Below, in pieces: positions 17,467-30,216 of a stretch of 64,000 bases of DNA. Position numbers and translations under genes: made by a program. This stretch comes from Streptomyces poonensis (GTDB lineage Bacteria > Actinomycetota > Actinomycetes > Streptomycetales > Streptomycetaceae): positions 124,001-188,000 of the forward strand of contig NZ_BMVW01000002.1 in NCBI RefSeq assembly GCF_014650915.1, read 5' to 3'. Every line of letters starts with the position of its first letter. Position 1 is the first letter of the stretch. Under the pieces are notes generated by a model. The model saw only the letters and a program-made list of their open reading frames with translations. It was not told where the DNA came from and ran no database searches.

Positions 17467-19196
17467 GACGCGCCGCCCTTGTCGCCGCCCCTGCCGCCGC
17501 CCCTGCCGCCATCCGCGGCACCGTCCCTGTAGCCGTCCTCGGCGCCGTCCTCGGCGGGTGGGAAGAGCCCCGGAGGTTTGCCCTTGCCGTCCCAGTTGAG
17601 GAGGTTGACTCGCGTCGCCTTGTCAGTCGGGGCGGCCGGCGCGTCGGACGTCTGCCGGTCGCGCAGGGCCCGGTAGTTCTCCACCGCGATCGGGGCGGCG
17701 CCGCCGGAGGTCTCCCCGAACGGACCGGAACCCCCCATGCCGGGCCCGCCCTCGTAGTCCAGACTGCACTCGGTCACCGACTCCTCCAGTTCGTGGGCCT
17801 GTTCGGCGTGGGCGGGCGGGATGACGTACCGCTCGTCGTACTTGGCGAGCGCCAGCAGCCGGTACATGTCGTACATCTGCTCCTCCCCCATGCCGACCGC
17901 CTCCGGGATCGCGGCGTCCGGTGCGCGGCCGAGGTTGATGTCGCGCATGTACGAGCGCATCGCGGCCAGCCGGCGCAGCACCGCGTCCACGGGCGCCGGA
18001 TCGCCCGCGGTGAAGAGCTGGGCCAGGTAGTCGACGGGGATACGCAGGGCGTCGACGGCGGCGAAGAGGGTGCCGTGGTCCTCCGCGTCCCGGCCGGTGC
18101 CGCGGACGGCGTCGACCACCGGGGACAGCGGGGGGATGTACCAGACCATGGGCAGCGTGCGGTACTCGGGATGCAGCGGCAGCGCGACCTTGTACGTGTT
18201 GATCAGGGCGTACACCGGGGAGCGCCGGGCGGCCTCGATCCAGTCCCACGGGATGCCCGCCTGCTCCGCGTGGGCGGCGACCCGCGGGTCGTGCGGGTCG
18301 AGGAAGACCTGCCGCTGGGCCTCGTACAAGCCCGTCTCGTCGGGTGTGGCGGCGGCTTCGAGGACGCGGTCGGCGTCGTACAGGACCAGGCCGATGTAGC
18401 GCAGCCGGCCGACGCAGGTCTCGGAGCAGACGGTGGGCAGGCCGACCTCGACGCGGGGAAAGCAGAAGGTGCACTTCTCGGCCTTGCCGGTGCGGTGGTT
18501 GAAGTAGACCTTCTTGTACGGGCAGCCGGTCACGCACATCCGCCAGCCGCGGCAGCGGTCCTGGTCCACCAGGACGATGCCGTCCTCGCTCCGCTTGTAG
18601 ATCGCGCCCGACGGGCAGGAGGCCGCGCAGGACGGGTTGAGGCAGTGCTCGCAGATGCGCGGGAGGTAGAACATGAAGGTCTGCTCGAACTCGAGCCTGA
18701 TCTTCTCCGAGACCTGGTTCAGCAGGACGTCCCGTTCGCTCGTCGCGGCCGATCCGCCGAGGTCGTCGTCCCAGTTCGCCGACCAGGTGATCTTCATGTC
18801 CTTGCCGCTGATCAGGGACTTGGGGCGGGCGACCGGGGTGTGTTCCTGGAGCGGGGCGTTGGTCAGGGTCTCGTAGTCGTACGTCCACGGCTCGTAGTAG
18901 TCGTCGAGGGTCGGCAGCACCGGGTTGGAGAAGATCTCGATCAGCTTCTTGAACCGGCCGCCGGCCTTGAGCGCCAGCCTGCCGCGCCTGTTCAGTTCCC
19001 AGCCGCCCTTCCAGGTGGCCTGGTCCTCGTAGCGGCGCGGATGGCCCTGGCCGGGGCGGGTCTCGACGTTGTTGAACCACACGTACTCGACGCCGGTGCG
19101 GTTGGTCCACGCCTGTTTGCAGGTGACCGAGCAGGTGTGGCAGCCGATGCACTTGTCGAGGTTCATCACCATCGCCATCTGGGCCATGACGCGCAT
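17463..19196 (-). CDS. narH: Respiratory nitrate reductase beta subunit
   Basis: 577 residues. Iron-sulphur subunit with four Cys clusters: CIGCHTCSVTC near residue 16, CEHCLNPSCAASCPSG near 183, CRGWRMCVTGCPYKK near 215 and CTFCFPRVEVGLPTVCSETC near 243. The Trp in CRGWRMC is the family's mark of the [3Fe-4S] cluster. The last about 60 residues are a Gly/Asp-rich tail (GGRGGGRGGDKGG) longer than in the E. coli protein. The start is 1 bp after the narG stop. Confidence 0.95.
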   Translation of the reverse strand: MRVMAQMAMVMNLDKCIGCHTCSVTCKQAWTNRTGVEYVWFNNVETRPGQGHPRRYEDQATWKGGWELNRRGRLALKAGGRFKKLIEIFSNPVLPTLDDYYEPWTYDYETLTNAPLQEHTPVARPKSLISGKDMKITWSANWDDDLGGSAATSERDVLLNQVSEKIRLEFEQTFMFYLPRICEHCLNPSCAASCPSGAIYKRSEDGIVLVDQDRCRGWRMCVTGCPYKKVYFNHRTGKAEKCTFCFPRVEVGLPTVCSETCVGRLRYIGLVLYDADRVLEAAATPDETGLYEAQRQVFLDPHDPRVAAHAEQAGIPWDWIEAARRSPVYALINTYKVALPLHPEYRTLPMVWYIPPLSPVVDAVRGTGRDAEDHGTLFAAVDALRIPVDYLAQLFTAGDPAPVDAVLRRLAAMRSYMRDINLGRAPDAAIPEAVGMGEEQMYDMYRLLALAKYDERYVIPPAHAEQAHELEESVTECSLDYEGGPGMGGSGPFGETSGGAAPIAVENYRALRDRQTSDAPAAPTDKATRVNLLNWDGKGKPPGLFPPAEDGAEDGYRDGAADGGRGGGRGGDKGGAS

Positions 19197-19197
19197 G

Positions 19198-22953
<3,756 letters not shown>

Positions 22954-23133
22954 CGTGCCACTCCGCCCCGGGCGCCGCGGCCCGTTCGAGTTGTGATCGG
23001 TCCGGCCGCACACGACTGTACGACCGCCGTTCCGCGGAAGGCCGACAGCCACACCGAACGACGGGGGCCTGGTGGACATCGCCTGCGGGCGGGGACGGCG
23101 GCGCGTGGCCGACGGCCTGGCGGACGGGCGGCC

Positions 23134-24417
23134 TCAGGCGGCGTGGCCCGCGGTGTGGTGCCAGTGCCAGTGGCGCGTGCGCGGCTTGCGCTCGCCTCCC
23201 GCGGCGGCGGCGCGGACACCGGTGAGGGTGTAGCCGAGCGCGGCGGCCGCCACGATCGCGAGCAGGGCGAGGCCGAGCGCGTACGAACCGTACGCGCCGT
23301 ACAGCGAGCCCATCACCAGCGGCGGTACGAAGCCGCCCAGTCCGCCCGCGGCGCCGACCACACCGGTGACCGAGCCGACCTGGTCGCCCGGGGTCAGCAG
23401 GGACACCAGGGCGAAGGTCGCCCCGCTGCCCGCGCCGAGCGCGGCGGCCATGGCGAGGAAGGCGATGGTGCCCACCGGCATCAGGGGCGGGGTGAACGAC
23501 TGCACGATCGCCCCGGCCACGACCACGGCCAGTGAACCGGCCAGCACCCGGACCGGGCCCAGCCGGTCGGACAGCCAGCCGCCCGTCGGGCGCATCGCCA
23601 CCGCGAGGAGCACGAACCCGGCCATGCGGCTCGCGGCGTCGGCCTGGGTCAGCCCGTAGCCGGTCCTGAGGTAGGTGGGCAGGTAGACGGAGAAGGCGAC
23701 ATAGCCGCCGAACGCGACCGCGTAGAGCGCGGACGCCTGCCAGGTGATGCCGAGGCGCAGGGTGGCGGCGAAGCGGCGGGCCGCCGGCTCGGTCGGCACG
23801 GCGCGGCCGGGTGCGTCACGCAGCAGCAGCGCGGCGGCCACGGCGTACACGGCCAGCACCGCGGCGGTGATCAGGAACGGGGTGGCCATGCCGCTCGCGT
23901 CGACCAGGTTCACCGTGGTCAGCGCGCTGATGGCGGTGCCGCCCATGCCCGCGCCGAAGACGCCGACGGCGAGACCGCGCCGCTCGGGCGGGAACCAGGC
24001 GTTGACGAACGGCACACCGACGGCGAACGCGGTACCGCCGATACCGAGGAAGAATCCGCCGATCAGCAGGGCGGCCAGGGAGGAGTGCCCGGCCAGCCCC
24101 AGGTAGAGCACCGGCACGATGGTGGCCGCCGACACGATCGGGAACATCGTCCGTCCGCCGAACCGGTCGGTCAGCGCGCCGACCGGGATGCGGCCCAGCG
24201 AGCCGACCACGACCGGCACCGCCACCAGCAACGACTGCTCGAACGACGACAGGCCGAGGCTGTCCTGGAAGCGGGGGCCGAGCGGACTGAGCAGGGCCCA
24301 CGCCCAGAAGTTCACGGCGAAACCGACCGTGGCCAGCCCCAGCATCAGCCACGCCCGGCCCGACACCGGTGCACTACCCGTACCCGTACCCGTCCTGGGC
24401 TTCAGCGGCTGAACCAT
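23134..24417 (-). CDS. narK: NarK-type nitrate/nitrite transporter
   Basis: 427 residues, 12 membrane helices, nitrate/nitrite porter branch of the MFS. The nitrate signature is recognisable in GVVGAAGGLGGFVPPLVMG, with a first-half counterpart FGAGMGGTAISAL. It lies 180 bp upstream of narG on the same strand and may be cotranscribed. The N-terminus carries a Gly-Thr repeat made by three TACCCG units (24375-24392). The cytoplasmic C-terminus ends in a His/Trp-rich tail (HWHWHH). ATG 24417 follows GGAAAGGGG. Confidence 0.93.
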   Translation of the reverse strand: MVQPLKPRTGTGTGSAPVSGRAWLMLGLATVGFAVNFWAWALLSPLGPRFQDSLGLSSFEQSLLVAVPVVVGSLGRIPVGALTDRFGGRTMFPIVSAATIVPVLYLGLAGHSSLAALLIGGFFLGIGGTAFAVGVPFVNAWFPPERRGLAVGVFGAGMGGTAISALTTVNLVDASGMATPFLITAAVLAVYAVAAALLLRDAPGRAVPTEPAARRFAATLRLGITWQASALYAVAFGGYVAFSVYLPTYLRTGYGLTQADAASRMAGFVLLAVAMRPTGGWLSDRLGPVRVLAGSLAVVVAGAIVQSFTPPLMPVGTIAFLAMAAALGAGSGATFALVSLLTPGDQVGSVTGVVGAAGGLGGFVPPLVMGSLYGAYGSYALGLALLAIVAAAALGYTLTGVRAAAAGGERKPRTRHWHWHHTAGHAA

Positions 24418-24435
24418 GGCTTGGCCCCTTTCCTC

Positions 24436-24464
24436 CCTCTTTATGGTATTGCCGCACCAAGAGG
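24436..24464. promoter_or_regulatory. Interrupted inverted repeat in narK leader
   Basis: CCTCTT (24436-24441) pairs with AAGAGG (24459-24464), and inside it GGT (24445-24447) with ACC (24456-24458). It lies 19-47 bp before the narK ATG. It could be an operator for an oxygen/nitrate regulator or an mRNA hairpin; it does not match the Rex or DevR/OsdR sites I know. Confidence 0.4.
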
Positions 24465-24504
24465 TCCACCCGCCCACGAGGAATTCGGTCACTTCTCCAG
24501 GTCG

Positions 24505-26067
24505 TCAGGCGGTGCGCGGGGCCACAGCGGTCACCTCTCGTGGCGGCCGCGTGTCGGCGGCCGGGTCCGTCCACGGACCGTGGTGCGCGTGGGCGGCCCG
24601 CAGATACGTCTTCAGCTGGAGCGCGGCCTGGTCGTTGTCGGCGGCCTGGGGGACGAGGAACTGCGGGATGACGATCTCGGGTGCCAGGGCGACGGGCACG
24701 GTGAGGCTGTCGTAGAGGGCCTGGGTGCGGCTGCGGACGAAGTCCCTGAGCGGAATTCCGCCGTAGAAGGAGACGGAGTGCCCTTGTTCGTACATGCTGT
24801 CGGCCGCGTGGTCGGCGGTCTCCGCCACGGCCTGCTGGGCGGGCATCGTCTGGATCGGCGCCCGCTCGGGGGTGAACCACGCGAAGTCGCCGCTCTTCTC
24901 CCCGTCGCCCAGAACGACCGCGGCCAGGTGGCGTGCGATGACCGGGGAGCAGTGGAAGCCGTCCCGGTAGGTGCCCGTGGCGAAGACGAGGCCGCGCAGG
25001 GAGCAGGTGCCGATGAGGGGGAAGCAGTCCAGCGGAACGGGGCGGGCGCCCACCATCCACTGCTGGATGCGGGAGAACCTGATGCCCTGGTCCAGCTGCT
25101 CGCACACCTGGCGCATCAGGGCGTGCAGGGAGCCGAACTCCGGGCCGGAGACGGGATCGCAGGTGAGGAGGTTCGAGGCCCCGACGTACTGCTCCCCCAG
25201 CGGGTTGAGGGGCACGACGTGCAGACCGCAGGTGGCGGCGCGGTTCGGTGTGCGCAGCACGTGGCGGGCTCCGGGACCGGTGGACGGGGTGCGCCTGACT
25301 CTCAGGGAGGCACCGGTGCCGTGCAGCACGGGCGGCACGGCACCCGGCGGCAGGACGTCCGCGGCCAGGGCCCCACTGGCGGCTCCCGCGGCGAGGACGA
25401 CGGTGTCGGCCGCCAGCACGCTGCCGTCGGCCAGGCACACCCCGGTGACGGCCTGCTCGCCGGTCAGCAGGGCGCGCACGGCATCGGGCACGATCTCGAC
25501 ACCGAGCCCGCGGGCGGCCGCCTCGAGGGCCCGCAGGACCGCTCGGGCGTCGACGGAGCCCTCCCTCGGCAGGTGCAGGATCTGCGAGGGCCGGGAGTCC
25601 AGCGCGGGCCGGAGGCCGTCGACCTCCTCCGCGGCGACGAACTCGTGCGGTTCGTCGTGCGCGACCGCCGCGGCGTGGACGGCCTGGAAGTTCTCCGCCC
25701 CGATCGGTCCCGACTTGCTGCTGAGCACCACGAAGGTGCCGTCCGAGTACGAGGCACGCGCCACCGTGCCGGCCTCCGGGCCGGCGTCCTCGGCCAGCGC
25801 CTCCAGCCACTGCGGCCACAGGTCCAGCGCCCGCCGGGCGACGGCGAACCGGGCCTGGTACGCGGGGTGTGTGGTGGTGTAGCGGGTGACCTCGGCGAAG
25901 CAGTTGAGCATGGCCCCGGCCGCCACGGTGGCCGCCATCGGCCGTTCGGGAGGTCCCGCGACCGTCACGCGGACCTCGGGATCCCGGCGTGCGATCTCCA
26001 CCGCGACGGACAGCCCCAGTACTCCGTTGCCGACCACCACCACATCGGCACTGCCGGATCCGGTCAT
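24505..26067 (-). CDS. FAD-dependent oxidoreductase (DAO family)
   Basis: 520 residues. The N-terminal Rossmann dinucleotide motif VVVVGNGVLGLSVAVEIARR is at residues 8-27. The middle is a D-amino-acid-oxidase/glycine-oxidase type substrate domain, and GTYRDGFHCSPVIARHLAAVV near residue 395 is the C-terminal FAD-contacting block. An extra tail of about 110 residues follows that relatives usually lack. Probable reaction: oxidation of an amine or amino acid with O2 or another acceptor; substrate unknown. ATG 26067 follows AAGGAG at 6 nt. It lies upstream of narK by 88 bp, same strand, but a functional link is not evident. Confidence 0.75.
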   Translation of the reverse strand: MTGSGSADVVVVGNGVLGLSVAVEIARRDPEVRVTVAGPPERPMAATVAAGAMLNCFAEVTRYTTTHPAYQARFAVARRALDLWPQWLEALAEDAGPEAGTVARASYSDGTFVVLSSKSGPIGAENFQAVHAAAVAHDEPHEFVAAEEVDGLRPALDSRPSQILHLPREGSVDARAVLRALEAAARGLGVEIVPDAVRALLTGEQAVTGVCLADGSVLAADTVVLAAGAASGALAADVLPPGAVPPVLHGTGASLRVRRTPSTGPGARHVLRTPNRAATCGLHVVPLNPLGEQYVGASNLLTCDPVSGPEFGSLHALMRQVCEQLDQGIRFSRIQQWMVGARPVPLDCFPLIGTCSLRGLVFATGTYRDGFHCSPVIARHLAAVVLGDGEKSGDFAWFTPERAPIQTMPAQQAVAETADHAADSMYEQGHSVSFYGGIPLRDFVRSRTQALYDSLTVPVALAPEIVIPQFLVPQAADNDQAALQLKTYLRAAHAHHGPWTDPAADTRPPREVTAVAPRTA

Positions 26068-26417
26068 GACGCTCCTTGTTCCACCAGGGTTCGCGGGGCC
26101 CACCTGGTGCGACCGCCGCCAGGTCAGGTGCCCGGGCGCACCGCCGCCGGGCTGCTTCTCCGGCCCGGCGGCGGTCGACGCCCGCACCTCAGCCTGCATC
26201 CCGCCCCGGCACGGTGCAGCGGATCGGCATCCGACGGAGTGACCGGCGCGCGACAGCCCGCCGGCGGGCGCTCGGGCCTCGCTCCCGGCCATCGGAACGC
26301 CGTACGGGATCCGCACGCAGCACCGCCGCGCCGGCCGGCCCTCCGGCGGTACCGGCGGCCGCGCACGAGAGTGCCGCGGCGCCCGTCGGGCGCCGCGGCG
26401 GCTGTTGCGTCCTCGGG
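26068..26417. other. Gene-free stretch with a terminator
   Basis: 350 bp between two minus-strand genes. It holds the promoter zone of the FAD oxidoreductase next to 26067 and a terminator hairpin near 26373-26399 belonging to the upstream secreted protein. Open frames here have no credible start or domain. Confidence 0.5.
26373..26399 (-). terminator. Terminator hairpin after secreted protein
   Basis: Perfect 12-bp GC stem (26373-26384 with 26388-26399) and a 3-nt loop, 19 bp beyond the stop of the minus-strand gene ending at 26418. Confidence 0.7.
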
Positions 26418-26981
26418 TCAGCTCGCGTTGGTGAAGGTCAGCTCCAGCGTCGCGTAGTCCTTGCCGCCGTTCTCCTTGTTCTTCAGGTAGATGGTGTGCG
26501 ACACGGACTCCCCGGCGGCCACTTGGAACCGCAGGTCCCTGACCTCGGCGTCCAGGTCGGTGTTGGTCTCGTTGGTTCCCTCGTAGAAGAGGGCGTCCGC
26601 CCCGAACAGCAGCGTGCCCTTGTCGTCCACGACCTGCGCGAAGGCGTGCAGTTCCACGCGGATCTCGCCGCCGCAGTAGGCCCGCCACCACTCCTGGGGC
26701 CCGTACATGCCGTCCGTCCAGCGGACGGCGTTGATGTCGCCGCGGCAGTACTTGCCCGCCGCCAGGCCCTCGTCGTCGCGGATGACGAACGGCCCGCTGA
26801 TCACGGCCTTGCGCAGGGTGCCCGCCGCGAGGGCGGCCCCGTCGGCGGCCGGGGAGGCGGACGCGGCCGACGCGGTGACAGTGGGCACGGCGAGGAGACC
26901 GAGAGCCGCTGCCGTCACGGCGAGGACACGGGCCGGCCGGTTGGGGCGGTGCGTCTTTCTGCTTGCGTTCATGCTGCGCAT
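26418..26981 (-). CDS. Small secreted protein of unknown function
   Basis: 187 residues. Sec signal peptide: basic KTHRPNRPAR, hydrophobic LAVTAAALGLLAVPTVTA, cleavage after ASA near residue 38-43. The mature part is beta-rich with two Cys (KYCRGDINAVRW and RAYCGGEIR) that may form a disulphide, and Trp/Tyr-rich loops. No enzymatic motif is recognised. ATG 26981 has GGGGGGAA 9 nt upstream; an internal ATG three codons later is possible. A 7-bp tandem repeat lies 37 bp before the start, within the expected promoter/leader. Confidence 0.7.
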   Translation of the reverse strand: MRSMNASRKTHRPNRPARVLAVTAAALGLLAVPTVTASAASASPAADGAALAAGTLRKAVISGPFVIRDDEGLAAGKYCRGDINAVRWTDGMYGPQEWWRAYCGGEIRVELHAFAQVVDDKGTLLFGADALFYEGTNETNTDLDAEVRDLRFQVAAGESVSHTIYLKNKENGGKDYATLELTFTNAS

Positions 26982-27017
26982 GTGGGTGTTCCCCCCTGGG
27001 TCGGTGATGCGTTTTCA

Positions 27018-27052
27018 GTGCGTTGTGCGTTGTGCGTTGTGCGTTGTGCGAT
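27018..27052. repeat. 7-bp tandem repeat, five copies
   Basis: GTGCGTT is repeated four times exactly and once with one change. It lies 37 bp upstream of the secreted-protein start. Unit length is not a multiple of three, but the tract is outside coding sequence, so copy change would alter promoter or leader spacing rather than frame. Confidence 0.85.
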
Positions 27053-27245
27053 GTGCTGTCGTGCTGCGTCCGGCGGGGCCGCGGGCGGGAAGGGCCCTCA
27101 TCGCGCGTAGACCGCGGGCCGCCGGCCAGATCACTGTCGCACCGGGCGTGTCCCGACTTCATGAGGCACGCGTCCCGGGCCGCACGGGGCATCCGTCCCG
27201 TCCGGGCCCGGGGCCCGGGGCGCGCCGCGTCCGCGCGCACCGCGC

Positions 27246-28019
27246 TCAGGGTCCGCCCAGACCCGCCCGCCGGGCCCGGACGATCACCTCGCCACGGCTC
27301 GTGGCCTGGAGCTTGGTGAGGATGTTGGACAGGTGATTGCGGACCGTCTTCTGGCTGAGGGTGAGGTGCCGGGAGATCACCCGGTTGTCCAGCCCTCTGG
27401 CCACCAGGTCCAGGACCTCCCGTTCCCGGGCGGTCAGCCCGCCGAGCGCGTCCGGGGCGGGCGCCGCGGACGCCGTCCCGGTCAGATGGGCCACGGCCCG
27501 GCCGGCCACCGCGGGGCCCAGGATCACCTCGCCGTTGGCGACCGCCCGCACCGCGCGCTCGACCTCGGCGGGGCCCGCACCCTTCAGCAGGTAACCGCGG
27601 GCCCCGGCCCGTATGGAGGCGAACACCGACGCGTCGTCGTCCAGCATCGTCACGACCAGGACGGCGGTGCCGGGGCACAGCCGCAGGATCTCCCGGGTGG
27701 CCTCGACGCCGGACGCGTCCCGCTCGCCCAGGTTCAGGTCCATCACGACGACGTCGGGCCGCTGCGCCACGACCGCCGCCACCGCGGCGTCGGCGGTGTC
27801 CGCCTCGCCCGCCACGACGATCCCGGGGAGGGAGCCGAGCAGCGCGGCCATCCCCATCCGGAAGACCGGATGGTCGTCCACGACCAGGACCCGCACCAGG
27901 TCCTCACCGCCCTGCCTCCCGCCCACGTCCCCGCCCAAGCCCGCGTCCGTGCCCGCGTCCGTGTCTGTGCCGGCGCCCGTCTCTGCGCCCGCGTCCGTGC
28001 CCGCGCCCGTGCTGCCCAT
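27246..28019 (-). CDS. NarL/FixJ-type response regulator
   Basis: 257 residues. Receiver domain residues about 40-160 with acidic pocket (VDDH), phospho-acceptor Asp in DVVVMDLNLGE and Lys in GYLLKGAG. LuxR-type helix-turn-helix at about 193-255 (LTAREREVLDLVARGLDNRVI, KTVRNHLSNILTKL). The first 38 residues are a Gly/Thr/Asp repeat (GTDAG, GTDTDAGTDAG) encoded by degenerate hexanucleotides at 27925-28015 and not part of the fold. The ATG is 1 bp after the kinase stop, so the pair is coupled. Confidence 0.9.
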   Translation of the reverse strand: MGSTGAGTDAGAETGAGTDTDAGTDAGLGGDVGGRQGGEDLVRVLVVDDHPVFRMGMAALLGSLPGIVVAGEADTADAAVAAVVAQRPDVVVMDLNLGERDASGVEATREILRLCPGTAVLVVTMLDDDASVFASIRAGARGYLLKGAGPAEVERAVRAVANGEVILGPAVAGRAVAHLTGTASAAPAPDALGGLTAREREVLDLVARGLDNRVISRHLTLSQKTVRNHLSNILTKLQATSRGEVIVRARRAGLGGP

Positions 28020-28020
28020 G

Positions 28021-30045
28021 TCAGACCACCTCTTCCTTCGCCGCTGCCGCCGCCCGCAGGGGAACGCGGAGCACGAGGCGCGTGCCCCGGCCCCCCGCCC
28101 CCGGGCCCCACTCCACCGTTCCGCCCACCTCCTCGGCGCGCTCGCGGGCCGAGGACGTGCCGACGCCGGGGCGGAGCTCCTCGCCCATGCCGCGGCCGTC
28201 GTCCTCCACCGCCGCCGTCAGCATCCGGCCGCCGGCCAGTTCCACGACGCAGGTACGGGCTTCTGCGTGCCGGGCGACGTTGCGGACGGCCTCCGCGATG
28301 ATCGCGTACGCCGCCCCCGCCACCCGCGGCGGCACCTCCCCGACGCCGTCGTCGCGCACCGTCACGGCGAGCCCGTCCGCCTCGTACCGCATGACCAGTT
28401 CCTTCACGGCCTGCCCGAGGCCCAGCTCGGCCAGGACGGGCGGGACCAGGCCGCGCGCCAGCACCCGGACGTCCTCCGCGCACGCCTCCACCTCCGTGCG
28501 CAGCCGGGCCAGCAGGGTGCCGGCCGCGTCCGGCCCGTCCCGGAGCAGGTTGCGGGCCGCCGCGAGACCGAGCCCGATGCCGGCCAGCGCCGGGCCGATC
28601 TGGTCGTGCAGCTCGCGGCGCAGGGCGCGCCGTTCGTCGTCGCGGGCGGCCGCGAGACGGCCCCGGGACTCGCGCAGCTCCCCGCTGACGGCGGCGAGGT
28701 ACACGGCGGTCGCGACGACCTGGGCCACCTCCTCCAGACCGGCCCGGGCCCGCCGGTCGAAGCGTTCGCCGGGACGGGCGGTCACGCTCAGGGCGCCGAC
28801 GGGCCGTCCGCGCACCACCAGCGGGATCTCGATGCCGTCCGTGCCGTGACCGAACGGATCCGCGACGGCGGCCAGCGGCTCGCCACGGGTGTCCAGCAGG
28901 CGTACGCAGCCGAGGTTCAGGGAGGCGGCGAGGCTCACGGCCACGCCGGTCAGCGCCTCCTCGTCGGTGGCCGCGCTGCCCAGGTGCCGTCCGATACAGC
29001 TCAGCGTGGGCGCCGTTCCCTCGCCGTGCACCAGCAGGTCCACGCGGCGTTGCAGCCAGCCGCGCGCCGGCTGCGTCCCGACCGCCAGGGCCACCGTCGC
29101 CAGTACCCGGACCGCCGTGCCGTCCTCGGGCAGCGCCAGCCCCAGCACCGCGACGACCAGGACGTATCCGACCACCAGCAGCCCGGTCAGCAGCGACCAG
29201 ACCAGCGTGCGGCTGACCGCGAGGTCGATGCCCCACAGCTGCTGCCGCAGCACGGCGACGAGGACGGCCGCGGGGAAGAACGCCTGCGACGCGAGGTGGG
29301 CGAGCGGTGTGAACAGGACAACGGCCGGCTCGGTGCCGTCCGGCCGCACCACCAGCGGCAGAAAGGTCATGGCGATCAGCGCGGTGCCGATCGCCAGCCA
29401 GCCCAGCCCGCGCGCGGCCGGGTCCCGGCGGCGCCGGAGGGCGGCGTGCCCCGCGGCCAGCAGCCCGAGCGCCGCGACGGCCCCGTACAGCCAGCGCAGC
29501 GCGGGATCGGCGAGCCGGGCCCATGCCTCGTGCCGTACCGCCAGCGGCGCGAACGGTTCCCCGCCGTCCGGCCACGGCCACGGGTCCGTCAGTCGGACCG
29601 CCATCACGATCACGGTGAGCACGATCCCGGCGAGGACCGCCGCCCGCGCCACCCGGCCGGGCCGCTCCGCCGACACCAGGTACGGCACCACGAGGATCAG
29701 CGCCAGCGTTCCCGGCACCCACGCGACGTTCTGGAGCACGGCCCAGGACGGCGGCACCCGTGACCCGTCCGCCATCGCCAGTTCCCCGAGCGGCGCCGCG
29801 ACCGCGGCCACCCCTCCCCCGACCGCCGTCAGCGCCACCAGCCACGCCACGGGATGGGCGCGCCGGCTCAGCACCACGCCCGCCACCAGCCCGTACACCA
29901 CCGCGTCGGCGACGTCCACGACGAGATACCAGCGGTCCGTGGTCCACGGCCCCCCGGCCGCCCCCGCCAGTACGCCCGCCGCGGCGGCCAGCCCCCAGGC
30001 CGTGACCACCACCGCGACCGCGGCCCCGCGCCGCCCCCGCGTCAT
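28021..30045 (-). CDS. Sensor histidine kinase (HisKA_3 type)
   Basis: 674 residues. The N-terminal third has about eight to ten membrane helices. A GAF-like domain follows (about 360-460), then the dimerisation/phospho-acceptor helix RRALRRELHDQIGPALAGIGLGL with the His, and a HATPase domain with AIIAEAVRNVARHAEA (N box) and DDGRGM (G1). The sensing part is a multi-helix bundle, so the signal is likely membrane-derived. ATG 30045 follows GGGGGGAG. It forms a two-gene operon with the downstream regulator. The target is unknown; nearby nar genes are candidates only by position. Confidence 0.88.
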   Translation of the reverse strand: MTRGRRGAAVAVVVTAWGLAAAAGVLAGAAGGPWTTDRWYLVVDVADAVVYGLVAGVVLSRRAHPVAWLVALTAVGGGVAAVAAPLGELAMADGSRVPPSWAVLQNVAWVPGTLALILVVPYLVSAERPGRVARAAVLAGIVLTVIVMAVRLTDPWPWPDGGEPFAPLAVRHEAWARLADPALRWLYGAVAALGLLAAGHAALRRRRDPAARGLGWLAIGTALIAMTFLPLVVRPDGTEPAVVLFTPLAHLASQAFFPAAVLVAVLRQQLWGIDLAVSRTLVWSLLTGLLVVGYVLVVAVLGLALPEDGTAVRVLATVALAVGTQPARGWLQRRVDLLVHGEGTAPTLSCIGRHLGSAATDEEALTGVAVSLAASLNLGCVRLLDTRGEPLAAVADPFGHGTDGIEIPLVVRGRPVGALSVTARPGERFDRRARAGLEEVAQVVATAVYLAAVSGELRESRGRLAAARDDERRALRRELHDQIGPALAGIGLGLAAARNLLRDGPDAAGTLLARLRTEVEACAEDVRVLARGLVPPVLAELGLGQAVKELVMRYEADGLAVTVRDDGVGEVPPRVAGAAYAIIAEAVRNVARHAEARTCVVELAGGRMLTAAVEDDGRGMGEELRPGVGTSSARERAEEVGGTVEWGPGAGGRGTRLVLRVPLRAAAAAKEEVV

Positions 30046-30216
30046 CTCTGCTCCCCCCTCGTTCCCCCCACGGCCCAGAGTCCCAGGAGTAACGGCCGAT
30101 GTCACCGGCACACCGGCGCCTCAGCGGGACGCCCGCCATGTCTCCGCGCATGACACCTCCACGACACCGCCTCGAAGCGAGAAATCGGTGGCGGGCCGGA
30201 ACCGTCATGGACGATC

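Noticed and set aside
24505-27678. A single 1057-residue reading from the FAD oxidoreductase back through three intergenic regions
   Set aside because: The oxidoreductase has its own ATG and ribosome site at 26067; the upstream part is antisense or non-coding.
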